Positions 46,701-59,488 are shown, counted from the stretch's first letter. The stretch: DNA of 64,000 nucleotides from Ciona savignyi (GCA_000149265.1 CH003041.1:256697-320696); one strand, 5' to 3'. The notes: generated from the letters alone by a model not told the origin. Numbers and translations: made by a program.

Positions 46701-49700
46701 GAGTGTATTGATGTTCCCAGAGCGGACACTTAAAGTGTGATTTTTTCAGCAAAGTTGAATATTGCTAAACTGATGTATTTGGTTGTTTCTATAGATATCA
46801 TAAATCGACGGAAAACCTACATCAAAACACGATTAATGACCCACTGGTAAAGCGTACAAATGAACTGGACGAGTACCTAAAGTCAACCGAGCATTCTGAC
46901 TTGTGCTCAGGGAATTTTTCAATCGTGAGTCATCTAGATTTTTTAATAATTTCTGTTAGAGGCGAGGTCGTGTTCTTTAAAACATTTTTTTCACATCTTA
47001 ATGTAGCAAATTATTCGCCTCCTACGCCGAAAAAAATACGAAATCTGTCAGCAGAATTATTTTTCTATTCTTAGACAGAGCAAAAAAAAGATTAATTTAT
47101 ACACATAGACTTCGATTATTACTTTTAATCAATGGATTTAGACGCAGCAAGAAAAACACAGTCATAACGTTACATGGTACACGACAACGACAGAATAGTA
47201 ACAGCAAGTTACATGCTATACGGACGTCTCGGACAGGCCATAAGAGTGAGCTCAAACGAAAAACGTGTTCAAGTCTTTGCAAAACACGAAAAACAAAGCC
47301 ATAACACCCCTTGCGTTTTTGTGTTTAAGTATTACATGGTTTGTCGTCAAATTACCTAGTGCCCTGCAGTGTGCTGTATATGTTGTGCAAGCACCGATAA
47401 GCTCACAGCTGGTGTCGATTCCACAATCGTTAGACTTAAAGTCCAAAGCGCAAATTCATTAGCTAATTTTTTTGGGAATTTACATAATTGACTTTTGCAT
47501 CATAAAGAAACATGTTTCTACAGCCAAAGAATGTTGAGAAGCAATTGAAATGTTATTACTTTACGAACAAGCAACACCCTCGACTTCTCTTGAGTCCAAT
47601 TAAGTTGGAGGAACTTTGGAACTTCCCTCACATTGTGCGATTGCACGATATTGTGTCGGATAAAGAAGCCAACACAATCATAGAGCTTGCTAAACCTGAT
47701 GTAAGATTAGTTTGTCATTCTCGGTTTAACTATGCCACGCTTTGTAAAACCGCATTTATACTGAATGATACATTTTTGCAAGGATACAGTAAGTCTCTTG
47801 GTTGCCTAACAAATGTTTTTTTTACATGGTGTAGCTTTATTTACGCAAACAGAAACTATAATTAGTTCCTCAAATGACAACAAATACGTTATAATTCTGT
47901 TCTGTTAAATCAGTATTCTCTTGTTATGTCGCATACGTCTTGAGAAAATCAAGCAAAAGTTTCCTGTAAAGTCAACCAATGGTAGGCCTATTACGAAGTA
48001 ATCGTAGTATGCTCCCCACCACAATTAAGGTTCATACATAAAGAAAATTGGATAAGATTGTACGTATGCCATGTTGCTTCCTGTGGATAAAAAACGAAAG
48101 ACATTTCCATTATGGCTTTGTGTTCTAGATGTGCACAGACTATATTGTGTTCTAGATGTGCAAAGACTTCAATTTTGGAGTATATCTGTAAAATGACTTG
48201 TTACTCCCAGCTGGAACGAGTCGAGGGAACGGATAGACGCGGTGAAAATCCTGGTGCTGTAAAATATCGTATTAGCAGTACAGCTTGGTTCGACGATGAC
48301 GCAAACTATGTAGTGAAACGGTTATCTCAACGAATATCAGATGCAACTGGACTGACAGGATATTCCGAACCGCTGCAGGTTGATATTATAATTTAACAAT
48401 GGATAAGTTATTCGTGTTTAGCCCGGTAAATAACAAACGTAAGGGATTTTATCACACGGGCAATCGTAGATGTGCAAATTCGCAAATGAGCGTTTTCACA
48501 AGGGTAACCGTCAAACTACCTCGCGTCCAACATCGGATTACTGGTACCAATGCAGTATCTCGTGTATAACTGGGACGTTTCTTTGCTTTTAAGTAGAACC
48601 TATTAACCCACTGGGTTTGGTATTGGCACGCCAAGTGCCAAGGACACAACCAATTAGATCGCGAACCGTTCCAACCTGCTGAAACCTTTGACCAAAAGGG
48701 TCGTCATTAATTTACCAACTTCCATGCTTATATGTTTAATTACAACTATACAGAAGACTTACATGCGTATTCCTTCAGGTTGCAAATTATGGGATGGGTG
48801 GCCATTATATTGCACACTGTGACCATGCGTCGGTGAGTAAAAATAGCAAAATTAATTCTACTTTGTACCAGTCAAAGCTCCAAACCAAGACCACTGGAAC
48901 CATTGATAGGTTGGTTCAACCAACATATATATCAGTATAAAGTGTGTCGTTTACCGATGATATCATTGAATGGATAAGTTTGAGCACAGTGTATCTGGCC
49001 GATGTGGTATTGGCAAGAGCGTCGACTATCAGCAGGAAGGTGAATTGTGGTTATGAAACCAGACGCTAGACGGTTATGTCCATATGCAAAGCACACATCC
49101 GACGAGCCCAATAACATAGTCATAAACTTGAAAAGTATCTTAAATATGTACATCGGTAAATGACACACTGCAAAAGCTCCGGTAATAAAGTCGACGGGAA
49201 AAGTATCTTCCGATAACGTGACTTGAGTTAATTTATTTTCATTTTCTTACATTTTGTATATTGTTAGCGCAATTAATACGCCCCTCATAATGAATATTTG
49301 TTTTGCTATATGTTTATATGCTTCTTACAGAGGGAGTATGAGAAGAGACTTTTTACAAAGTTATCTGATAACGAATCCCCGCAAATTGATACGGAAGGCG
49401 ACACGGCTGAAGATAACCAAGAGACGGAAATCATCGATGATGTTGCGAAAGACGATTCTGATGGACGAGAACAGCATGAGCAATACCAAGGAACACGAAT
49501 TGCCACAGCTTTATTTTACGTATGTTTCTGCTCTACACGTTTGGTGATGGTTTATTTGTATAAATACTTTATCACATCATATGCTGCAATGAATACTGTA
49601 AAAATAACTCAACCAACCCCTCAGGAGAAATCTTTAGGGCTAAATGCGAAAATGTATTGCGGAACCCATATCATTATTACATAAGCACATTCCCTCTATG

Positions 49701-50228
49701 CTTTTGTGTTTGTAGTTAAGCGATGTGCCCGAAGGAGGAAGCACCGCTTTCCTTCAACCAAGAATTGCCGCCGAACCGATCAAAGGAAGCGCGGTTTTCT
49801 GGTTTAACTTGTTTCCTTCTGGAAAGGGCGATAGTCGAACGTTGCATGCTGCTTGCCCTGTGCTTATCGGAAATAAATGGGGTAAGATTTGACTTTATTT
49901 ATATTTTTATCGTTGGCTGTTTTCCCTTTTCACCTATTTCCTTTAATCCGTTAGTTGAATAATCATTTCACGCTTATTTTAATAATTAAACAATGTAATT
50001 GTGAAACAAAAGGTGTATATTTGTCATAGTATGCTTAAATATGTTTGTCCAATTTGTTAAAAAGTCTTAAACGAACTAGATGATTAAAAAAAATAAAAAC
50101 GAGGTATATATATTAAAAGCAGCCATTTCTTTTACTTTTCAGCAAGCAACAAATGGTTTCGAGAGTTTGGAAACGAATTTGTTCGACGGTGTGACCTTGA
50201 TAGAAAAAGTGAAAATAGATTGTTTTGA
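43752..50228 (+). CDS. P4HA: Prolyl 4-hydroxylase alpha subunit, tandem copy 2
   Basis: Twelve exons: 43752-43945, 45068-45216, 45418-45561, 46170-46351, 46626-46693, 46795-46924, 47524-47700, 48211-48378, 48779-48832, 49331-49519, 49716-49881, 50143-50228; all phases agree, giving 568 residues. Domain order is as in copy 1. Metal ligands are His417-x-Asp419 (AHCDHAS; Cys replaces Tyr between them) and His529, with Lys539 for 2-oxoglutarate. Exons 1-4, 7, 8, 11 and 12 are close to copy 1, while linker exons 5 and 6 share only a C-terminal patch (SDLCSGNFSI versus SNLCLGNFTI). The acidic insert of exon 10 is kept (NESPQIDTEGDTAEDNQETE). Intron 9 has a normal GT donor. The start matches copy 1 exactly. 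A 100-base assembly gap lies in intron 1. Confidence 0.9.
44220..44431 (+). repeat. SINE-1 copy cut by the assembly gap
   Basis: Plus-strand copy (AGTTTGGTGGAATAGCGCGT head, TGATGGGTTCTACCAAATTG body) running into the Ns at GGTGGGCGCGAGGT. Confidence 0.75.
44432..44531. other. Assembly gap (100 N)
   Basis: Exactly 100 unknown bases, flanked by SINE-1 copies in opposite orientation. True length is unknown. Confidence 0.99.
44532..44870 (-). repeat. SINE-1 copy right of the gap
   Basis: Minus-strand copy with AATCGTCAGATCACCTCGCG core and head ending near CCAGACGAACCTGTCGG. Contains a small internal duplication of GTCCTTTAATTTAGTAGAACC. Confidence 0.75.
45347..45403. repeat. Three tandem copies of a 19-bp unit
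   Basis: GTTCCGTATTGCTTATAAA occurs at 45347-45365 and 45366-45384, with a variant at 45385-45403. Intron 2 of prolyl hydroxylase copy 2, just before the exon 3 acceptor. Confidence 0.85.
45634..45920 (-). repeat. SINE-1 copy, old and diverged
   Basis: Recognised by ATAGGATATTAAAATTGTAT, ACACGGATAGTCGTCAGATA and GCTCAAGGACACAGCCG. Intron 3 of prolyl hydroxylase copy 2. Confidence 0.7.
48108..48172. repeat. Short tandem duplication
   Basis: TTGTGTTCTAGATGTGCA occurs twice in succession about 31 bp apart, in intron 7 of prolyl hydroxylase copy 2. Confidence 0.6.
48400..48720 (-). repeat. SINE-1 copy, diverged
   Basis: Core pieces ATCACACGGGCAATCGTAGA, ACTACCTCGCGTCCAACATC and GCCAAGGACACAACCAATT, with a small insertion after the first. 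Intron 8 of prolyl hydroxylase copy 2. Confidence 0.65.
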
Positions 50229-50509
50229 CTTGTGTTGGGTTTGTTTGTTTTTTTCGGTTTGTCAATTAACCCGTTGTTTGAGAATTTCTACAAATGTAAA
50301 AGTAAGCTATTTTGCATGATGGCAAACAGTTGTCTAACATAAGCCACATGTGCGTTTATTTAATTTTATTAAAATGATGTTAAAAATACAAAGCCCAGAT
50401 GTTGGATATTTAAATGCAATTCGCCTGTTTGTTATTTATAGTTGTTTGTGAAAGCAAACCAATGACGGACAATTAAAACGCATGACTCACTTGGATATTC
50501 AATGACCAT
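50229..50509. other. Convergent intergenic region
   Basis: 281 bp between the stop codons of prolyl hydroxylase copy 2 (plus) and the Kv channel (minus). Contains ATTAAAATG, a possible poly(A) signal, for the former. Confidence 0.4.
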
Positions 50510-53500
50510 TTAAAGTTTGTCCAGGTTTTTGAAATCTTTCTGTTCTAAGATTTGTTCCGATTCGTCCCCCAAAATATCTTCAGGAATTAGCTTACAATCG
50601 TCCCTGTAATGTTTTGGTCTATGTTGACATGTATTTAATTTAAACGTTTGTCTGTGAGCACTTGTAAACAGGGCGGTATATAAAACAGACCCTTCCTTGG
50701 TTTGATCAGCGGAATATGGATCTAATGGTTTTACATGGGTTGGACCAGTTGGACTCATATCCAATATTGAGCACACAAAAATAACTTTGGTATGCTAACC
50801 CGACGGCCGGCTTATCCAGTCCATAAGCTTCAAATATTCGCGCATAAATCCTGGGAGTGGTAGAAACCAAACGTACCGTTTAAAGAAGACTAAAAACGTT
50901 TTTTTTGCTGAAAAATTGACCTACTTGTCACGATTATACAAATAATTGAAATTTGATACGATAACTGGCACTGGAAACGAAATGCAAAGAATCCCCATAA
51001 TTGCACAGCTCGCCCCAGCTATTTTCCCGAGCACCGTGATCGGGACAACGTCTCCGTATCTGTAGAAAATCTGAGTTAAATTCAACGGCGCTGAGCTGTG
51101 TACGATACACGTAACATTGTTACAATGTTTTATCTTGGTGGGTGATTTTGGTCCGTGCATTAAAAACTTCATAATGGCCGAGTAACTAACTTTTTGATAA
51201 TAATTACCTGTCGCTTTTATCGTTATCTTTCCCACCAAAACCTGTTAGACTTTTACCGGAGAAATTATGTTTTTAGGCTGCTTAAGCGAATACAATCATT
51301 TTATACATAGCGTTGTGAGCTGCTGGCTACAGGTTATCGAGAACCTTCCCTAAAAATAAAACAACATTACTCACCCCACTGTTGTCATTGTGATTAAGGC
51401 CCACCAGAAGGAATCTGGTATAGACGTGAATTGCGTTCCGGGCGCGTCGTATTCAACGAAGTACACAACACTCGAAAACACAATAGCGAGTACCATCTGG
51501 TGATATATAAGGTGGCATTGGAGAATTAAAGTAGTTTACATGTAGGTCTTTTTATTATGGCGACCATTTAAAGGGGAACTGAAGTCAATTTTAAGAATAT
51601 CTTAATTAATGGAAAAAAATACGCTGATTTCAAAAATCAAATCAGTTTCTTCCAATATTTTTTCGTTAAAGAGTTATGAGCAAATATGTATTTTATTTTA
51701 TGTTAGGGGATTTCCCGTATACGTCACTGACGTTGTTGAGATTTCGTGCCCATATGCATTGTATACAATCATGTGTCAGTTTAGAGGTGAATTAGCAACA
51801 GAAGCGCCTGCAGGAGCGTTGTATTTTCGTTTTTATTATGGAGACTTAGCATAACACTTGTCATATAGCCTAACTGAACCAATGTACATGGTGACAGCTT
51901 ACTTTAAGCGCGGTCATTTAAGGCCTGCACGGTCCTGGACCTAAGCTGAATGCTGAGGTATACAGGTCTCGTATTTAAATGACTTTAGAATAATAAGTCT
52001 TAGCAATTTATATCATAAATAATAAAAGTGAAAACAGAACAAGAAAACTATAACAGAATGCATTAAACTGTAACTGCCAGCAATTTATAGAAATAAACCA
52101 GCCATTAGGCAAAGGCTAGACTATGCGGTGGGAAAAGCCTATTTCTTTCATGGTTTACCTTGGCTGTTTGTATAATGTTTTGCTGTTGTGTATGTGGTGC
52201 ATTTAATGTCTGCTGTTATTGAAAGTGAGCATTAGCCTACTGGTTGAGAATACCACTTATTGCAAAAACCAGTTAATCCACAGTTGAGTAGCTGATGTGT
52301 AGTCTGACAATAAGTACACAGCAAGCACTCAGATAAGTAAGTGAAGAATATATATAATAGATCTTTACTTAACTACCCAAATAAGTTAATAAGAATATAC
52401 CACATTTCTAATTTAGTTCTTTTTATTAGATATTGTAAAATGCCTAAAGTTAAGCCACTGAGAAGGAAGAAAGAGTGAATGGAGCATATTGTTTTGCTCC
52501 AGAAGGTGTACAAATTCCTATTACAGCACACGAAATTCCAATCCACCTGTGCTCTTCCATCGATTTCCTCACAACGACAAAAAACGGTTGAAGCAATGGA
52601 TACAACAATGCAAGCGTTCTAAACTACCTGGAAAAAGAACCGCAGTGTGTAGTGCACATATTTGTGACAAGGATTATCATAGTAAAATTGTATTTGACTC
52701 CAATGGAGTAGCCAAGATGATGAAAACAAACCACTTGCTGAAAAATACAGTTCCAACAATTTTTAATTTTTCTGATTATGATTTTAAACATAGTGATCAA
52801 CCCAGTACATCAAGTGCAACTTCAAGAACTTCTTTATCCAAGCAGATAATTGAAAAATAAGGGCTTTTAGTAATGCAAGCCCAGTCTCTGGCGTTATTTT
52901 GTGCACAAATGCATGTACATTCATGCGGTGTGTCCATAAGAATACAGTTTTTGCAACGGCACCGAGTCATGTCAATAGGTAATGTTTCTAAATAAACATT
53001 TTCTTCTATGGGGCTTGCATCTTCAAAGATACTTTCAGACGTTTTCCTTGGTTCAAACGCACATGACTAAATTTGTGTTGTTTTATTGTGTACAATAAAA
53101 CTTCTTTCATCCATGCCAGAATGTTGAAAACTGTCATCCATTTTAGTGTTACAACATTAACTTAAATTTACTCTAGAAATGAAGAAAACAAAAGAAATTT
53201 GTTAAAACTTCTATGCATATGTATACCAAATCTCTCACACTCTCAGTTTGTAGCCTAGGGGTTGATAACAACATTGCTAGTCTACGTTGCAGATTATGGC
53301 TATATATTGAAAAGCAACAATCATGAAAGAAATAGGCTGTTTCCACCGCATAGTCTGATCTTTGATTGATGGCTGGTTTATTTCTATAAATTGCTGGCAG
53401 TTACAGTTTACTGCCTCATGTTCTAGTTTTCTTGTTCTGTCTTCACTTCTATGATTTATGATATAAATTGCTAAGACTTATTATTCTAAAGTCATTTAAA

Positions 53501-56500
53501 TGCGAGACCTGTATACCTCAGCATTCAGCTTAGGTCCAGGATCGTGCAGGCCTGAATGACCGCGCTTAAGGTAAGCTGTCACGCGGGTACATTGGTTCAG
53601 TTAGGCTATATGACAAGTGTTATGCTAAGTCTCCATAATAAAAACGAAAATACAACGCTCCTGCAGGCGCTTATGTTACTAATTCACCTCTAAACTGGCA
53701 CATGATTGTATACAATGCATATAGGCACGAAATCTCAACAACGTCAGTGACGTAATACGGGAAATCCCCTAACATAAAATAAAATGCATATTTGCTCATA
53801 ACTCTTTAACAAAAAAATATTGGAAGAAACTGATTTGATTTTTGAAATCAGCGAATTTTTTTCCATTTATTAAGATATTCTTAAAATTGACTTCAGTTCC
53901 CCTTTAAGTAAGAAATGTCTTTTGATTCATTGTTGTATAACGCGGGCCAAGTAGCGAGGCAAAACAGCATGAATAATTGAAGGCGGGCGTATGCACACAA
54001 ATACTTTCGTGGTCCGGCCATGGCTGAGGCCTTGACAGAAATACAAGGCGTTTGCCAGTGACGAATGACGAGGTCTCTCTTATTGTTTTTGCGCAGAAGG
54101 CAATTTGGGGGTTTTAATTATTGATGCTATCTCTATAGTACTGCAAGATGGTCTTATGACAGGGTGTTAATATTTTATGGGATTATTTCTCCTGGGTTAA
54201 CCACAGAGCAAGTCTTGTCACTATGTCAACCCACTTTCAATAGCCCTAAGTGTATTATACCCGTCCAGAAATATGCTAATCACGCGTGCCAGCAATTGAA
54301 TTTCGCGAGCGAAATAACCGTATAAAATATGCATGTGCAATCGGTCCGACAAGGCGACAGAAATGTGACGAAAGTCGTAAAAATAAACGCAATGAATTTT
54401 ACAGCAGTTCTTCGCTACGGTATACAAATTGTAAATTCAATATACTTAGAAATAGTTGATTTGTTTGTTGTAACAATAGTTATTATGCATTTCGGAAAAA
54501 TTATCAAAAACGATTGTTATATGTATACATGTACTTGATTTGGATACAAATTATGCTTAAATTTAAATATTCATACCTGGAAACATACAAGAAGAAAAAG
54601 AACCCGTGTGCTTCTGATAAGAGTTAGACCAAGGATCCTGAATCCGCGAGAATAGCGGGATAACTTAAGTATTCGCAACATTCGAACGAGTCGTATGGTT
54701 CTGGATGAAAATTTTAAATACTTTTAAACACACCACATAAAACGGATCTCCCTGTAGTTACTTACATTATATTGCGTATAGTGCAATAAAAAAGTTTCAT
54801 TAAAATGCTTTTTTTATAACTGATCGTAACACCACAGATAAACACAAAGACAGCAGCGAGTATAAAGGTACATGATAAGCAAATAGGTTAATTTTCTACA
54901 AACTGGTACAGTCGGAATAATGACTCTTCTTGGTAAAAATAAAATGTTCAATATGATTGGATACTTACTCTTAACCCCGTCCGTGGGTCAACGAATGCCG
55001 ATGTTACACAGACAAGCGTAATAATATCTAATGTCCACATCCTGGTATCGGGGCGATAACATTATGATGATAATTTTGTTAAACTTAATAATCCACTTGG
55101 ATGAAGGTATGTTCGCTAATTTTTCTGCCGAGGGACCCCACCAAATTGAAGCACCATCATTTGGTTGACAAATGCTTAACCATATTCGCAATATACATAT
55201 GTTAACTTATTTATATATAAAACAAAACCCATGCACGAAATTGCATCGTCAAAGTTTTAAGTTGGGGGTGACGTATAAATAACAATAAGCAACCAATAAC
55301 CAACCTGAGAATGGTGGCCGTTTGTGGTCGAAGGTGTGAAGAATTCTCTATTGATATAACAATCATGGTGATAAAGTAGGGAAGAATGGCCGATGCGTCG
55401 ACAATGTTCAAGAAACTCTAAAGGAAGAATTTAAACAGTTATAATTAAGTAATTGCTTGCGACAGCGTAGGTTGTTAAGAAATACCAAACTCGGCGCTTA
55501 AGGATTTACATGACTTTATTCGGGAAAAATCGAATGCAAAAGCGAGTACTCTTTCAATGATATTACTTATATTTAAAAAGATCGTCGGTTTAGAATCCAA
55601 TTTCGTTCCTAATAATGAGAGTAAAAAGTGTTGTACTTACCGTCAATTCGATTTCCAGTATTTCAGAAAACAAATGCCAAAATACAAACCTTGCAGAATG
55701 CCTTCCGGTCTGGACATGTACCAAATCGTAATCCGAGTTCCAAAACAAACCAAACAATACAAGACGTTTCGGTTAAAAATAGAATTCCGGCTGGACTGCC
55801 CATTTTTGCTTCAAGTACAAACCAAGCGTAAGGAGAACGCCTGGAAACGTTGTCCAGCTTTGTACAAGTGCGATCCATTAAATGTATAAGTGCATTTGGG
55901 ATTGTTTGATTTATTTCAGAATTGTTTCTTATTTCATTCGGATGAAATTCGCTTAGATTTAACAGTTTTGAATTCGTGACTTCAGTGGTTTCAGTTTTAC
56001 GCAACCTTTTGTGGCGAAGTTTGGATTCTACGATTTTTTTCTGATTGCTTTGATGCCTTTTTAGCTGATTAAGAAGATAATTAAAATATCTTCTTTCATC
56101 GTCCACTTCGAGCAAACACCGTGCCACAGTATAGCGGTACGACACTGGCAGATCTTCCGTTTCAACACATATTTCTAACGTCGCTTTTACTAATCCGACA
56201 AGCGCTTCTAATTTGTTACCAAGAATAGTTTCGTCGAGTAAGTATTCAGAGTAGGCGGTCATGTTAAATTGATTGTTGGAATTGCTTTGGTTTGACCTTG
56301 CGCCATGTTGGCCGTTGAGACTGCGTTGACAGGCCTCCAGCGAAGGTCGTATTTGTTCTGTCACGTTATTGCTCAACGAGGTAAAGGCTGGACGTGTTTC
56401 CAGGCAGAAGACCACAACTGAGATTGTAATCACCAACGCAGATATTAATGTAACCACTTTCGAGCACCAGCTATACTCTGTGTCCTCGAATAAACGCCAA

Positions 56501-58505
56501 ATTATCCGTCTAATTTTCCCGTTCGGCAAAGGTTTCTTTTTCTCGATTAGCAACAATCCTTCATCGCGTAGGAAGTTTTCGATCGTTTCGTAATCAAAAG
56601 AATAAAACCGAATTTCATTAACAAATATATCGAGCGGGATGTGGCTAGGACGGGCAAGCGTTCCACCATTTGTGTAGAACTGCAAGACCGCCTCGAACAC
56701 CTCTCTGTGCCTGTCGAAAAAATACTCGTTCTTTTTCACATCATAAAATCGCATTCTGCTCTTATGCCCGCCCAGTACTGTTTCCGGATATTTGTCCAGC
56801 AGTCTTTGATCAGCTTCAAATAATTTGCCCGCAGCGTTGAAAACTATTCTATGCTTTTCAGGTATTATTGGGGGAAAGTTCAACCCATTTGGGACTGAAG
56901 TACTCAGCTTATTTTGATCGGTCGTGAATTTCTGAACTTGCTCATAATTGCCCTTAAGTTTACCAGAGGCCCATTTTATTTCTTCAACTTGCTTTATATC
57001 CGAACTTTCGATGTGTCTGAAACAAAACTAGATTAACCTTACCCTCGTTCGAAAAGCGTAACAAAATTATGCATGTAACAGTATATGCCACGTGTGTACT
57101 TATCCGTGTCATGGGTTTTCTTGTCATGTTTAAGTTTACATGGGCGTGTATGTCATGTTGTACGATTACATGGTCAAGTACGATCATTGTTTAACTAAAC
57201 CAAATTTCAAAGTAGGATAGGATAGGGTAGGATATTCATGTTTATCCCCGTGAGTGGAAAAAACCAAGGGGGTTAACACTCGTCAGATTACCTCGCGCCC
57301 ACCGTCGGGTTACCGTAGCTATTGCAGTGTGTTGTATATGATAAACGCGTTCCTTTAATTTGGTAGAACCCTTTAATCCGCTGGGTTCAGGCAATGTCCG
57401 TAAAGTGCCTTGCCCAAGGACACAACCGTCTAGCTAGCGACCAGTTTCGCACGTGCAACCTTACGATTAAAACCCTGACCAACAGGACGGACATAGTAGC
57501 CTAGGCTAAACCCCGTAAACAGTCACGATGTGTCCATTTTGTTTACCTTTCCAGGGCGTGATTGGCGACTTCGCTGTTCAAGCTCAGAGTAATCATGCAT
57601 TTATTTGCCTCTGTACTGTCCGGCGACAATCCTTCTGACGAAGACGATTCCTTGATGGATGACGTTGTCGAGGAAGGATAGGCCGACGAGTTACAGTTCG
57701 CAGAACCAGAACTATTGACAAGCTTTCGCTTCAGAAGGCAACGGCGACCGTTAGCCTGAAATATTTGGTATATTTAAATTTAACAAGCGTCCAGGGCAAA
57801 AAGAAGTATCGCCTACAGAGTTTTCTTTTTTATTGCAAGAACACTAGATAATTATAAAGTCTATTTAGATCGGAATCAAAAACGTTCTAAACTGCTTCTT
57901 ATCAAGTTTTTGGCTAATCACGTACACTGATAATAACTACAACCTTTCAAGTTCAGATAAAGTATCTGAACTGTTAAATCATCCTATTTCAACAAACAAC
58001 AGTATGGCTTTGAAACTGTAGACGCTTTATATGTCAAAAAATTGTAAACCAAAGTATACCTCGAATAAATAATTTATTTGAAAGAACCTGCAATCTGAAG
58101 CACTCTGTTCACGGAAATTCCAAAAATACCACGTTAAAACTAGTTGGGTTTTATGTTTCGAAAATACGAAATCTTGTTGGTATTTAGACTATGCTATATA
58201 ATTTGGTCTTACTGAGATCAGCTAACCAGCATACAGTCAGTCCACTCTACCTTTCTTGTACGAAGGTATCTCGAATTAAATTCACAGACTTCGTCGTCGT
58301 CTGAGCTCTTGCGGTTTGTTAATGGCGGATTCGGTCTCGTGTTAAGCTCGAAAGGTCTTAATTGCTTATCCACGGATGCACTGTCCGATGACTGTTCGTT
58401 GTCACGTGACGAGGAGAGGTCACGGTATTGGAAACTGCTGCTAGAGTCAAACGACGAAGAGGATTGAACGAGCGACTGCTTTGTTTCATTTCCCCCAGAT
58501 GTCAT
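50510..58505 (-). CDS. Shaker-related voltage-gated K+ channel, giant S1-S2 loop
   Basis: Eight exons: 58505-58251, 57755-57547, 57016-55690, 55417-55305, 54700-54577, 51496-51375, 51059-50925, 50753-50510; phases agree, giving 842 residues. A Ser-rich N-terminus of about 200 residues precedes the T1 tetramerisation domain (about 208-307, with [18 protein letters not shown]). S1 is at about 341-360, S2 about 565-584, S3 about 599-617. The S4 voltage sensor ([20 protein letters not shown]) has Arg/Lys every third residue. S5 and the pore carry [16 protein letters not shown], the K+ filter, split by an intron. S6 holds [13 protein letters not shown], with the PVP hinge. These features place it with Kv1/Shaker. 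The S1-S2 loop is about 200 residues with seven N-glycosylation sequons; Kv1 loops are usually far shorter. The last exon's acceptor is poor, chosen because it keeps phase. The start is the first in-frame ATG; an upstream exon is possible. Confidence 0.87.
51572..53903. mobile_element. Kolobok/T2-type DNA transposon with 580-bp inverted repeats
   Basis: Flanked by TTAA at 51568-51571 and 53904-53907. The element begins AGGGGAACTGAAGTCAATTT and ends with the exact complement. The terminal inverted repeats extend, imperfectly, over 51572-52152 and 53322-53903. TTAA target duplication plus TTAAAGG-type ends match the T2/Kolobok superfamily, whose proteins carry a THAP domain, as here. The 1.17-kb interior holds only a decayed THAP frame and no recognisable catalytic part, so it is non-autonomous. 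It lies in the Kv channel intron between the S4 and S5 exons. Confidence 0.85.
52489..52860 (+). pseudogene. Decayed THAP-domain ORF of the transposon
   Basis: The frame contains THAP landmarks: a Cys pair at the start, FHRFP, a central Trp ([10 protein letters not shown]), then [12 protein letters not shown], where the family usually has CS-x-HF. The end is a short Ser/Thr-rich tail ([15 protein letters not shown]). The N-terminal zinc-binding part is broken: the normal start region (ATG at 52441) is in other frames, with an in-frame TGA at 52477 and an apparent one-base loss near 52505. No transposase catalytic region follows. Probably a dead DNA-binding domain. Confidence 0.7.
57213..57500 (-). 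repeat. SINE-1 full-length copy
   Basis: Starts AGGATAGGATAGGGTAGGAT and has a clean body through to the head. Intron 2 of the Kv channel gene. Confidence 0.85.
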
Positions 58506-58734
58506 TTCACACAACGGTTGGTTCTCCACACCATAAACAAAATTTCACACTGGTTGAAATACGTGAATAAGAATACAAATTTTATCTCGGTTATTTCCAG
58601 CGTCAAGGCAATAGCTTCTTCTATGAAGCCATACTAGCCTCGTATGTAAATATCCATATGTAATCGACTATAAAAACTCTTCTTCAAAAGCTTCGCCTTT
58701 TTTTCGAAATATCCTTTTTTTCTTTTTTTAACTG

Positions 58735-58845
58735 AGCATAGTTTAGAACCGAGGACCAACGTGGGTCCATTATTTAGTCCAGTTGTGACGCTGTCAGTAT
58801 ATAAGAAGCTAGCGTAAACCATTCTTCCACACAACTGCTTTTTGG
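58735..58845 (-). repeat. SINE-2 copy, degenerate
   Basis: Faint minus-strand match: TTTAGAACCGAGGACCAACG, GTCAGTATATAAGAAGC, CCATTCTTCCACACAACTGC. Confidence 0.4.
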
Positions 58846-59488
58846 TAAACGGTACTGTTTTATCATTAAACGAGTACACATTTTATGTTGTACTTGAAAT
58901 ATTTTCTGATGGTCTAAGTTTTTCGCTTACAGTCAGTCAATTTGTGATCAGGTCCGCTTTTAAACAGTATGATTCCGCAACACTAACCAGTCGCCACACG
59001 ATCGCCCAACTAAACATATAAATAACAATGAGTATGCATTTTTATCCAAATATGTAGCCCGTGTCTACTAATCTTCAATACAAAGCGATGAACAAAACAT
59101 TGTTCTTGTACAACCGGTATAAGTTCTTTAGTTAGCAGCAATGGTGTATTGATATTAGCGGTTTTGCTCTAATAGCAATTCGACAATTTGTGGGGGGACG
59201 GTTAATTATTTTACTAACAAAATTAATCATGTTTAAAAATTTAAACAACTTGACTTTTTTTAGATTATATACAAAATATGATATATGAAAGCGACTAATT
59301 GTTTACTGAGCCAGTGGTTCTTTGGCTAAGTTACTTATTCTCATATAAAGGGTTAGATTTTTATTTGTTTTAATTTTTTGTGTTGAACAGTTTTAAAAAA
59401 TTCAACTCGATTACCTGATGTCTTCAAAATTTGCAACGCTACGTTGCGACGCTACGCGAAAACGTGACGGCAGAAGATATACATATGG

